DNA of 34,014 nucleotides. Source: an uncultured Bacilli bacterium. GTDB lineage: Bacteria; Bacillota_I; Bacilli_A; RF39; UBA660. Shown one piece after another: positions 26,208 to 33,343 of the stretch. Position 1 is the first letter of the stretch. Each line of letters opens with the position of its first letter. The notes beneath the pieces were generated by a model, which did not search any database, was not told the origin of the DNA, and saw only the letters and a program-made list of their open reading frames with translations. The stretch is from contig CALVIG010000001.1 of NCBI GenBank assembly GCA_944329425.1, positions 1 through 34,014 on the forward strand, read 5' to 3'. The position numbers were made by a program, and so were the translations under genes.

Positions 26208-26818
26208 GAAATAATCCTCCAAAAATTAAACTTAAATGATAAATATATTATAAACAAAATAAGAAGAATTGACAATATATCTAAGAACCAAGAATTTTTC
26301 ATAAACTTAGGAATTTTTGCTGTGAAATTATTAGTTAATTTACAAATCAAATAACCAAAAACCCCGCCTAATGTATTTAGTATAACATCATCAATATCTG
26401 CTGTCCTGCCTATTATATTTTGAACGAATTCAATCGAACATGATACAAAGCATGATATAAATAAAATTGGGAAAAAACTTTTACTTTTTATGTAATGTGT
26501 TGTAAATATACCAAGAGGAACAAAAAGTAAAATATTTCCTATCACGTTTTTAAAAAATAATTTTGAATTTAAATCATACCTAAATATTTCTCTAAATGGT
26601 ACAAAGTTATTTGTCCCATAATTATTATCTTGAAACGTTACCACGTAATATAACAATAATATATATATAATAAAACAAAGCATGGTAATTTCTTTATAAA
26701 AAATTATTTTTTTATTATTGTATAATAAATAAGTAAGCCGTATGGAAACTATTATAATAGTAAATATAAAAAGCATAGGCCAAACGTTATGAGCTGTTCT
26801 TAAAAAAATGTTATACAT
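26204..26818 (-). CDS. VanZ-like membrane protein
   Basis: A 204-residue integral membrane protein with about five to six helices. The VanZ signature is clear: NFVPFREIF, NVIGNILLFVPLGIF, SIEFVQNIIGRTADIDDVILNTLGG. VanZ itself gives low-level teicoplanin resistance; the role of most homologs is unknown. It lies between yqfD and ybeY, where Bacillus has phoH and yqfF. The stop overlaps the ybeY start by 4 bases and the start lies 10 bases after yqfD, so it is part of the operon. Confidence 0.88.
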   Translation of the reverse strand: MYNIFLRTAHNVWPMLFIFTIIIVSIRLTYLLYNNKKIIFYKEITMLCFIIYILLLYYVVTFQDNNYGTNNFVPFREIFRYDLNSKLFFKNVIGNILLFVPLGIFTTHYIKSKSFFPILFISCFVSCSIEFVQNIIGRTADIDDVILNTLGGVFGYLICKLTNNFTAKIPKFMKNSWFLDILSILLILFIIYLSFKFNFWRIIS

Positions 26819-26828
26819 AAATACCTCT

Positions 26829-27998
26829 TTATTCTGAATTTTGTGTATCCTCTGGAATATCTTCTACTTTTACATAATCAGTTATGTTCTCATACACTTT
26901 AAAAAATACATCTACCATTATTTTACTATCATCTACGCTATAATTCAAAGCTTTTTTACTTATTATGTACTCATCTTTACTTAATGATGAGTTAATTTTT
27001 TTCATTGCTAGATCTTCGGCCTTTTTTAGAGCCTGTTCGCTAGTTAAACGCTGGTTAATCACCTTCGTTTTTCTTTGCTTTTCTATGCTTAACTCAAAAG
27101 GGAAAACCTTATCTTTTATTAATACTTTTTTATTTTCTAAATAAGATTCGGTATAATTCTTCTTAAGTGAAAAACTTTTATTAAAAAAAGTAATAATAAA
27201 ATTATTTTTTATTTCGTTTAAATACTTTATTTCTTTATAATACAAAGGATATTCTACTTTAACATTATACCAAGTTTCTGCATAAACTACTCCCTTAGCA
27301 ACAACCTGACCTTTTATTGTATCATCCTTTATAATGTTACCAGAAATAATTATATCACCCTTAGTAACATAATCATTAACTTTTTTTTGTATTTCACCAT
27401 TTGAAGCTTCTATTTTTTTTATGATACCACTTTTTTTAGCTACTATATGCCTATTTTCTAAATTTTCTTCATCTGGATTTATTTTTCTTTCGGTTACCTT
27501 AACCACTAATTTACTTCCTAATCTTTCAATTTCAAGCCATTCAATTTCATTTTTATTATTATTTATAATCTTATTAATTATTTTTTTTCTATTTTCATAG
27601 TTTGGTATTAAAGATAATTTTTTAACTCCTAGCGATGATAATTCATTTTTAATTAAGTCTCTTATTTCTTTATCGTTATGGACTACTTCTATTTGAAAAC
27701 ACAAATTAGAAATTAACAATAAAAAAATAATTGATAATACAAAAGATATAATAAACGAAAAATTAGATTTAAAGAAATTAACGTATTTTATAAAACCATA
27801 ACTCCTAATGATTTTTATATCATATACCGTGTTTTTAGATTCTAATAAAAGATAATCATCATATGAAATTTTAACAATTATTGTGTTTCGATTTAACTGC
27901 TTAAATTTTTCATATTTTATCTTGTTTAATATGAATCTTTTAAAAAATAACGAAGGATTTTTTCCAGTGATACTTATTGTTACATATCCCTTATTCAT
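26829..27998 (-). CDS. yqfD: Sporulation protein YqfD
   Basis: A 389-residue protein with an N-terminal cytoplasmic part, one membrane helix near residues 80-101, and a large extracytoplasmic domain of the YqfD type (IEWLEIERLGSKLVVKVTER; VAKKSGIIKKIEASNGE; VTKGDIIISG). In Bacillus, yqfD is in the sigma-E regulon and needed for efficient sporulation. It overlaps yqfC by 8 bases, the usual arrangement. Length matches the family. Confidence 0.9.
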   Translation of the reverse strand: MNKGYVTISITGKNPSLFFKRFILNKIKYEKFKQLNRNTIIVKISYDDYLLLESKNTVYDIKIIRSYGFIKYVNFFKSNFSFIISFVLSIIFLLLISNLCFQIEVVHNDKEIRDLIKNELSSLGVKKLSLIPNYENRKKIINKIINNNKNEIEWLEIERLGSKLVVKVTERKINPDEENLENRHIVAKKSGIIKKIEASNGEIQKKVNDYVTKGDIIISGNIIKDDTIKGQVVAKGVVYAETWYNVKVEYPLYYKEIKYLNEIKNNFIITFFNKSFSLKKNYTESYLENKKVLIKDKVFPFELSIEKQRKTKVINQRLTSEQALKKAEDLAMKKINSSLSKDEYIISKKALNYSVDDSKIMVDVFFKVYENITDYVKVEDIPEDTQNSE

Positions 27999-28242
27999 GT
28001 TTTTTACCTAACGTAATTTTTTTTATATTTCCGCAAATCACTAAAATCTCTTCAAACATCGTTTCAATAACTAAGTTTTTACCTTCAATTATATAATTAT
28101 CGTTATTTTTCAAAACTATTATTTTTTCGTTAGAAAAGTGTTCAACTTTATCATAATAATATATTTTTACTTTATTTTTAATTATTTTAATTTCAAATTC
28201 ATTGCACTCCACGTAGTCGTTAATAATTTTCTTTATATTCAC
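27991..28242 (-). CDS. yqfC: YabP/YqfC-family sporulation protein
   Basis: An 83-residue small beta-rich protein. EGKNLVIETMFEEILVICGNIKKI matches the C-terminal half of YqfC. The likely start is GTG 28242, with GGTGA 5 bases upstream; upstream in-frame codons lie in the ribosome site. In B. subtilis it is made in the mother cell under sigma-E together with yqfD. A candidate sigma-E promoter lies just upstream, between it and rpsU. Confidence 0.82.
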   Translation of the reverse strand: MNIKKIINDYVECNEFEIKIIKNKVKIYYYDKVEHFSNEKIIVLKNNDNYIIEGKNLVIETMFEEILVICGNIKKITLGKKHE

Positions 28243-28257
28243 TAGTATCACCAATTA

Positions 28258-28286
28258 ATTTTATGCAACAAAAAAAGTTACTATGT
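28258..28286 (-). promoter_or_regulatory. Candidate sigma-E promoter of yqfC-yqfD
   Basis: On the minus strand ACATAGT (28280-28286), a 14-base spacer and CATAAAAT (28258-28265) resemble the sigma-E pattern KMATATT-14-CATACANT. The -10 agrees well, the -35 partly. The -35 lies in the loop and 3' arm of the rpsU terminator. yqfC is a known sigma-E target in Bacillus. Confidence 0.45.
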
Positions 28287-28302
28287 AAAATAGTAACTTT
28301 TT
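28272..28302. terminator. rpsU terminator
   Basis: A perfect 13-bp stem AAAAAGTTACTAT / ATAGTAACTTTTT with a 5-base loop; on the minus strand it runs on into TTTTTTT. It separates rpsU from yqfC. Confidence 0.85.
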
Positions 28303-28321
28303 AACATGAGTAAAGAAAAAT

Positions 28322-28522
28322 TTACGCAGCATTTCTTTCGCGTTTTGCAGCCTTACGACTATTTTTTATCGCTTCTTTCTTAGCGTTTCTCCTTTCAACC
28401 CCAGGTTTATCAAAAGCTTGTTTCTTTTTAATTTCTGAAGGGAGACCACTTTTAGCAACTTTTTGCTTAAATCTTTTTAAAGCTGCATCAACGTTTCCGT
28501 TCTTAACTGTTACGGTTATCAT
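28322..28522 (-). CDS. rpsU: 30S ribosomal protein S21
   Basis: A 66-residue bS21 of the small subunit: MITVTVKNGNVDAALKRFKQ, then the basic C-terminal half (RRNAKKEAIKNSRKAAKRER). A very purine-rich leader (GAGGAGAGGGGGGAAAG) precedes the ATG. It has its own promoter and terminator and lies upstream of yqfC, as in Bacillus, where yqeY and yqfA-yqfB stand between. Confidence 0.96.
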   Translation of the reverse strand: MITVTVKNGNVDAALKRFKQKVAKSGLPSEIKKKQAFDKPGVERRNAKKEAIKNSRKAAKRERNAA

Positions 28523-28558
28523 TTTTCTTTCCCCCCTCTCCTCTTTTTTCTACTAGTA

Positions 28559-28587
28559 ATTATATCACTCGTTTTAATTTATGACAA
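28559..28587 (-). promoter_or_regulatory. rpsU sigma-A promoter
   Basis: TTGTCA (28582-28587) and TATAAT (28559-28564) on the minus strand, 17-base spacer, about 35 bases before rpsU. Confidence 0.85.
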
Positions 28588-28610
28588 TATCTTTTTATTT
28601 ATTTATAACA

Positions 28611-28648
28611 AAAAATGACAGTTTTCTTATAAAAATCTGTCATTTTTT
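28611..28648. terminator. Terminator of the bacteriocin cassette
   Basis: AAAAATGACAG / CTGTCATTTTT stem of 11 bp with a 15-base loop, flanked by A and T runs. It lies one base after the third small ORF and so ends the cassette on the minus strand. Confidence 0.75.
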
Positions 28649-28649
28649 T

Positions 28650-28799
28650 CTAAAAACTCATTATTAATCTAATAAAAGTACCAAATATTCTACCTAATTG
28701 TAATATAAATTCTATTAAAAAACAAATAAAATTAATTGCAATTGGTAGCAAAAAAACGATAAAAAATATTTTAATTAATCTTTTTAATCTAATGGACAA
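28650..28799 (-). CDS. 49-aa hydrophobic protein, possible bacteriocin immunity protein
   Basis: An unlisted short ORF at the end of the cassette. It has no ATG; TTG at 28799 is preceded by GGTGG at 6 bases, inside the end of the second peptide gene, which it overlaps by 16 bases. The N-terminus is basic (SIRLKRLIK), followed by a strongly hydrophobic stretch and an amphipathic tail. There is no double-glycine leader. Residues 32-47 share L-x-x-G-R-x-F-G-x-x-I-R with residues 32-47 of the second peptide. Small hydrophobic basic proteins encoded after bacteriocin genes are often immunity proteins. It could also be a third, leaderless peptide. Confidence 0.55.
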   Translation of the reverse strand: MSIRLKRLIKIFFIVFLLPIAINFICFLIEFILQLGRIFGTFIRLIMSF

Positions 28800-28951
28800 A
28801 CGTTACCACCAATTAACCTTCTTATACTACTGCCAAAATATCTTCCAACATCTAAAACGGTATTAAAACCTTTAATTAAAGCACTAATTAACGTGCCAGT
28901 AATACCCGCTCCTCCCACAATCATTTTTGCTTCTTTTTTACTTAATTTCAT
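28784..28951 (-). CDS. Bacteriocin precursor peptide with double-glycine leader
   Basis: A 55-residue peptide: leader MKLSKKEAKMIVGG, then a 41-residue mature part beginning AGITGTLISALIKGFN. The leader has the features recognised by C39 peptidases: Leu at -12, Glu at -8, Ile at -4, Gly-Gly at -2/-1. The mature peptide is cationic and amphipathic, Gly-rich, with one Cys near the end (VCPLD). AAAGGAGG precedes the ATG at ideal spacing; a longer reading from an upstream TTG would bury that site and is rejected. It follows the first peptide by 17 bases. Probably one half of a two-peptide (class IIb-like) bacteriocin. Confidence 0.82.
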   Translation of the reverse strand: MKLSKKEAKMIVGGAGITGTLISALIKGFNTVLDVGRYFGSSIRRLIGGNVCPLD

Positions 28952-28968
28952 AAAATCCTCCTTTCTTT

Positions 28969-29109
28969 TTAACGACATTTAAACGGCCTTGAAAAGCCAT
29001 CAAAAACACCTACTAAAAACGTTATTCCTGCGATTATACCAGCAGCTATCCAACCTCCTGCAGCACCTGCTTTTATGTTCTTTGATTCATTTTTTGTTAA
29101 TTTTAACAT
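28969..29109 (-). CDS. Bacteriocin precursor peptide, first of the pair
   Basis: A 46-residue peptide: leader MLKLTKNESKNIKAG, then a mature part of about 31 residues, AAGGWIAAGIIAGITFLVGV and a basic tail ending FKCR. Leu -12, Glu -8 and Ile -4 align exactly with the second peptide's leader; the processing pair is Ala-Gly instead of Gly-Gly (or Gly-Ala if cut one residue on). The mature region is hydrophobic with a GxxxG motif (GIIAG), as in class IIb peptides. It begins 2 bases after the exporter stop with its GGGGG ribosome site inside the exporter gene. Alternative: a quorum-sensing pheromone, less likely given the amphipathic length. Confidence 0.78.
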   Translation of the reverse strand: MLKLTKNESKNIKAGAAGGWIAAGIIAGITFLVGVFDGFSRPFKCR

Positions 29110-29111
29110 TT

Positions 29112-31112
29112 TTAACCCCCTTGGAATTTTATTATTTTACCATCTTTAAAAGTTATTATTTTATTAAAATACTCAGTATTGGATTTTCTGTGAGTTATTA
29201 ATATAATGGTTTTATCTTTATAATTTTGTTTTATGTTCCTTAAAATTTTTGCTTCACTATCAGAATCTAAATTACTGGTTGTTTCATCAAATATTATTAA
29301 ATCCCTTTTTGAGTTAAAAGCCTGAGCAATGGCTATTTTGCTTATTTGACCACCCGATAAATTGGAATTGGTATTGTCTATTTGATAATCATAATTAATC
29401 TTATTTTCTTTTAACATATCATTTATCATCGCAACCGAAACAGCCTTTTCATCAAACAAATCACCCATGAATATATTATCTTTTATGCTTCCATTAATAA
29501 GTTTTATTTTTTGGTCTACATAAACTATGGTATTTCTCATTACTTCTTCACTAATACTTGAAATACTAGTATTATCGATATATATAGAATCTCCGTCATA
29601 AGGTATTTGCTTAGTTAATAATTTAAACATCGTTGATTTGCCACTACCCGTTGGTCCGTTAACCATAATCCAATCACCTTTTTTTATATCAAAAGAAATG
29701 CCATTTAAAACTTTTTTACCACCATAACTATATTTAATGTTTTTTATATGGATGTGATTAAAACTAATTTTAGAGTGAGTATCAATAAGTTCCTTTTTAT
29801 TATATATTTCGTTAATTCTAAGATACGTGTTTTTAAAGTTAGCATATAAAGGCATCAATTTAAAAATTTCCAAAGCAGAATTAGTGATGCTAGTTTGTAA
29901 TGAAATCGTTAATAAAAAGATTGTTATCGTCTCATTTTTATTAACTAAAAATAAAACAATAAATATCGTAATAATAGTAATTATAGTAGATACAAGAAAT
30001 TGTTTTTTTTGATACGATAAGCTAAAATCATTAAACTTATTTAATACTTCTTTATAAGTATTTGTTATTTTTTGCGCAAAATACCTTTCCTTAGCAAGGT
30101 TTTTAACCGTTAATATAGATCCAAAAACATCTGTTATTTTATTACTTAATTTTTCGTTTGAACGCTGCAATTCATATGATTTACTTAAGTTATTTTTTAT
30201 GTATGACTTATTAATAAAATAAAGTAATAAAACCAAAAATAAGTTAATTATGAAAATAGTATGATTAATAAAAAACATGATTAACAAGCTAAACAATATT
30301 ACTAACACGTTTAAAATAACTATTTCAACAAAAGCAAAAATTGTATCTTTTATATAAGATAAATCATTAATTTTAGATATTAACTCTCCAGATCCATTAT
30401 AATGGTAAAAAACATGAGGTAGATTGATAATTTTATTTATTGTTGGTATAGTAACAAACTTATCAATATATAACTGAAATTTAAGTGAAAAAACGGATTT
30501 AAAGTATGAAGCAAGATCCTTTGATAAACCTAAAAATAGAAATCCAAGGATAATAAAGTTAAAATTATGACTTTTATCCCCAATAATGTTTATTACTACT
30601 GGAATCATAAAAGAAAATAATACGTTTAACAAAGTCAGTATAATAGATAACATTAATATTTTTATTACCATGCTTTTATTTTTTATAACCAAATTAAGAA
30701 AATTTGATTTTTTTTCAAACATAATTGCAACACCAGTATACTTTTTTAAAAAATCACTTTTACTTACGTACATTATCCTAGAAGCCGGATCGGCTACCAA
30801 AATCTTATTTTTTAAAACTTTTATTACAACAACAAAGTGTTGTTTTTCATCGTTAATCAAGTGAACAATACAAGGTGTTTTTATATTATCTATTGATACG
30901 TTTTTATAACCAGTTGCTTCTATATTTTTCTTTTTTGAAAATTTAATAAGGTCATAAACACTTGCTTTTTCATCACCAATATTAATTTCTTTTTTCAATT
31001 CAGCAAGCGTAACATTAACTCCGTAAAATTTTAAAATCATCGTTAAACACGCTAAACCACAGTCATTACATGACGTTTGATTTACAAAATAACCTCCGTT
31101 TATTTTTATCAT
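29112..31112 (-). CDS. Peptidase-containing ABC transporter (bacteriocin processing and export)
   Basis: A 666-residue PCAT-type exporter that cuts double-glycine leaders and exports the mature peptide. The C39 peptidase is residues 1-125: Cys18 in NDCGLACL, His92 in KQHFVVV, Asp108 in VADPA. Six membrane helices follow (about 150-430), then the ATPase with GPTGSGKST (Walker A), LSGGQ (signature), LIIFDETTSNLD (Walker B) and an ITHR switch His. ATG 31112 matches family N-termini, although GAGGAG abuts it directly; a GTG 13 codons upstream lacks a ribosome site. No HlyD-type accessory protein, regulator or histidine kinase is nearby. The two peptides directly downstream are the obvious substrates. 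Confidence 0.92.
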   Translation of the reverse strand: MIKINGGYFVNQTSCNDCGLACLTMILKFYGVNVTLAELKKEINIGDEKASVYDLIKFSKKKNIEATGYKNVSIDNIKTPCIVHLINDEKQHFVVVIKVLKNKILVADPASRIMYVSKSDFLKKYTGVAIMFEKKSNFLNLVIKNKSMVIKILMLSIILTLLNVLFSFMIPVVINIIGDKSHNFNFIILGFLFLGLSKDLASYFKSVFSLKFQLYIDKFVTIPTINKIINLPHVFYHYNGSGELISKINDLSYIKDTIFAFVEIVILNVLVILFSLLIMFFINHTIFIINLFLVLLLYFINKSYIKNNLSKSYELQRSNEKLSNKITDVFGSILTVKNLAKERYFAQKITNTYKEVLNKFNDFSLSYQKKQFLVSTIITIITIFIVLFLVNKNETITIFLLTISLQTSITNSALEIFKLMPLYANFKNTYLRINEIYNKKELIDTHSKISFNHIHIKNIKYSYGGKKVLNGISFDIKKGDWIMVNGPTGSGKSTMFKLLTKQIPYDGDSIYIDNTSISSISEEVMRNTIVYVDQKIKLINGSIKDNIFMGDLFDEKAVSVAMINDMLKENKINYDYQIDNTNSNLSGGQISKIAIAQAFNSKRDLIIFDETTSNLDSDSEAKILRNIKQNYKDKTIILITHRKSNTEYFNKIITFKDGKIIKFQGG

Positions 31113-31221
31113 CTCCTCAGTTATATTGTTATTTATAAATCTTAAAAACACTCTAATTTATAAAATGTTTTTATTTTTTTATAAATAGTGTTATTATATT
31201 AATAAAAACAAAGGAGAAAGT

Positions 31222-32160
31222 ATGATAAAAAAACAATTTGATAGTTGCGTTATAATTTATAACCCTGTATCTACTTCTTTTAATGAAAACGATTTAGATA
31301 AAATAGCATTAGTTTTAAAATCAAATGGGATTACACCTATTTTTGAAGAAAGTAAATACAAGGGAAACGTAATTGATTTAGTAAAAAAAGCAGACCAAGA
31401 AAATACTTTAACACTTACATTAGGTGGAGACGGTACCGTAAAGGAAGCTTATACGGGTCTAAACATGATAGATCAAAAAGGAATATATGCCCATGTACCA
31501 ACGGGCACCGCTAATGATATGGCAAGAAATTATGACGTAAAAAGTAATGATCCTAAAGACATAGTAACAGACATTTTAAACGGAGAAATTACCGAACTAG
31601 ATACATACAGTATAAACGGGCATATCGCTGCTTACACTTCCGTATTTGGATATTTATCACACATACCATTTATAACAAGTCCATGGCTTAAAAAGAACTT
31701 TGGATATTATGGTTATGTAATTCGTGCGGCATCAGAAGTTGTAAAAAGGCCAAGAAAATATGATATTAGTTACGAAACTGACCAACTAAGTGGAAGGGAC
31801 GAATTTATACTTGGAGCTATTTCAAACACAAAAGGATTCGCAGGAATTAATTTATATAATAATGCCCAGTTAAATGACAGAAAAGTAGAAATGCTTTTAT
31901 TAAAAATGCCAAGTATAAAAACAATATTTGAAATTACAAAAGATTTCTTTAAAAATAAAATTGATTTAAGTAAGTATGAGAAATACGTTTTACTTACAAA
32001 ATCAAGTCAAATTAAACTAACGTTCAATGATAAATTTCCAAATTATCCGGTAGACGTTGATGGTGAAAATTCTTTGATAACACCAAATTACGCAGATAAT
32101 GATTTAATCTTTAAAGTTGAAAAATCAGTTAAAGTCATGAAAGCAAAAAAAACATTTTAA
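31222..32160 (+). CDS. Diacylglycerol kinase family lipid kinase (DagK/YegS-like)
   Basis: A 312-residue soluble lipid kinase with the catalytic glycine-rich motif LTLGGDGTVKEA near residues 71-82 and VPTGTANDMARNY, the second nucleotide/substrate motif. The C-terminal beta-sandwich ends with VDVDGENS. The family phosphorylates diacylglycerol or related lipids at the inner membrane face. AAAGGAG precedes the ATG. It is one of two plus-strand genes and is divergent from the bacteriocin exporter; the 109-base gap must hold promoters for both. It ends in a shared hairpin with the convergent tRNA. Confidence 0.88.
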   Translation: MIKKQFDSCVIIYNPVSTSFNENDLDKIALVLKSNGITPIFEESKYKGNVIDLVKKADQENTLTLTLGGDGTVKEAYTGLNMIDQKGIYAHVPTGTANDMARNYDVKSNDPKDIVTDILNGEITELDTYSINGHIAAYTSVFGYLSHIPFITSPWLKKNFGYYGYVIRAASEVVKRPRKYDISYETDQLSGRDEFILGAISNTKGFAGINLYNNAQLNDRKVEMLLLKMPSIKTIFEITKDFFKNKIDLSKYEKYVLLTKSSQIKLTFNDKFPNYPVDVDGENSLITPNYADNDLIFKVEKSVKVMKAKKTF

Positions 32161-32173
32161 AATAAATATAATA

Positions 32174-32201
32174 AAAAACATTATCGACAGATAATGTTTT
32201 T
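32174..32201. terminator. Bidirectional terminator between lipid kinase and tRNA-Arg
   Basis: A perfect 12-bp stem AAAAACATTATC / GATAATGTTTTT with a GACA loop, following the plus-strand kinase gene and the minus-strand tRNA. Confidence 0.8.
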
Positions 32202-32210
32202 AAATTCAAG

Positions 32211-32287
<77 letters not shown>

Positions 32288-32314
32288 AGTGACTCATTCA
32301 AAATGAACAAGTCA

Positions 32315-32343
32315 ATTATAACAAAAAATATAAAATTATTCAA
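32315..32343 (-). promoter_or_regulatory. tRNA-Arg promoter
   Basis: TTGAAT (32338-32343) and TATAAT (32315-32320) on the minus strand with a 17-base spacer. The -35 overlaps the gerM stop codon. Confidence 0.65.
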
Positions 32344-33292
32344 TATTTTTAATTACACTTTTTGTAATTTCCTTACCATCAACCGTAAATATAACCTCTT
32401 TTACGTCATAATTATCCCTTACTGACAAAGATATTGAATAAATTACTTCCTCTAAAATGCTTTTAGAGTTTTCATCATCAAATAAAAAATTATTAAAGTT
32501 AAGTGTTAAAACATCATCGGTTAACTCATAATTTAAAAGTTTAGTATTATAATTAAGAAAACTCATTAAATTAGTTTCATAAATATGAGAACAAGTTAAC
32601 TCATCAATAATTATTTTAATTTTATCTCTGTTATCATTAGTAATTTTAGTAACCGGCACGTAATAATAACCATTATTTGACTTACTTACATAATAAACTG
32701 TTACACTACTTGCATCTTTATAATTAGTAACATCATAAGTTTTATTTACTCCGGATTTTCGGGTAAATGGTTGCACAAAATTTTTACCAGTTTTGTCAAA
32801 AGTTTTAAGTAATGAACCGTCTATCTTAATATATAAATTAGTTATCCCGTTAATAGAAGTTAAATTAAACGTTAATGCCTCTATCGCTCTTTGTACATCA
32901 GGGGAAGATAGTTCATAAAATTCCTTAGATAAATCAATGGTTATACTATCACCATTAATACTTACATCATTAATCTTAACATCAGTAGGTAAAATCGCTC
33001 TAAAACCATTTGGAATTTTTTCTTGATACTTTCCATCTATTATAAGTAATTCTACTAATTTGGTAGCGTAATCCTCATTGGTATTTCCTGATATTAAAAC
33101 TTTACATCTAGCTACATAACCATTTTTATCTATTAAAAATACTTCATTTTTTTTAAGGTTTGAACTTGTTTTAACCGTTATGTCATCTTCTAATGAATAT
33201 TCTTTTGATGCTGGAAACAAAAGAAGTAATAAAAAAAGCAATAACATTCCTGTTGTTCTAAAAATTTTATTATAAGCAAATTTCCTTAACAT
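32336..33292 (-). CDS. gerM: Spore germination/sporulation protein GerM
   Basis: A 318-residue exported protein with an N-terminal membrane anchor or signal (about 13-27, MLLLFLLLLLF) and two GerMN domains (about 60-165 and 195-310; FRAILPTDVKINDVSINGD, SPDVQRAIEALTFNLTSI and the parallel second copy). In B. subtilis GerM is a lipoprotein that helps hold the SpoIIIAG-SpoIIQ channel between mother cell and forespore. Here no lipobox Cys follows the hydrophobic segment. ATG 33292 has GGAGG 5 bases upstream. It follows gerE, as in Bacillus (gerE-ysmB-racE-gerM), and a candidate sigma-E promoter lies between. Confidence 0.9.
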   Translation of the reverse strand: MLRKFAYNKIFRTTGMLLLFLLLLLFPASKEYSLEDDITVKTSSNLKKNEVFLIDKNGYVARCKVLISGNTNEDYATKLVELLIIDGKYQEKIPNGFRAILPTDVKINDVSINGDSITIDLSKEFYELSSPDVQRAIEALTFNLTSINGITNLYIKIDGSLLKTFDKTGKNFVQPFTRKSGVNKTYDVTNYKDASSVTVYYVSKSNNGYYYVPVTKITNDNRDKIKIIIDELTCSHIYETNLMSFLNYNTKLLNYELTDDVLTLNFNNFLFDDENSKSILEEVIYSISLSVRDNYDVKEVIFTVDGKEITKSVIKNIE

Positions 33293-33307
33293 GCGAACCT
33301 CCAATTA

Positions 33308-33336
33308 AATATATGAAAAAATCGCATTAAATATGC
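33308..33336 (-). promoter_or_regulatory. Candidate sigma-E promoter of gerM
   Basis: GCATATT (33330-33336), a 14-base spacer and CATATATT (33308-33315) on the minus strand. The -35 is a full match to KMATATT and the -10 fits CATACANT at seven of eight positions. gerM is a sigma-E gene in B. subtilis. The -35 sits inside the gerE terminator hairpin. Confidence 0.6.
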
Positions 33337-33343
33337 GATTTTA
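33317..33343 (-). terminator. gerE terminator
   Basis: AATCGCAT / ATGCGATT stem with a 5-base loop, followed on the minus strand by TTTTTTC and overlapping the gerE stop. Confidence 0.75.

Noticed and set aside
28989-29201. Plus-strand ORF of 70 codons across the bacteriocin peptide genes
   Set aside because: It is the antisense shadow of the first peptide and the exporter end, with a repetitive Leu/Ser/Phe composition and no ribosome site.
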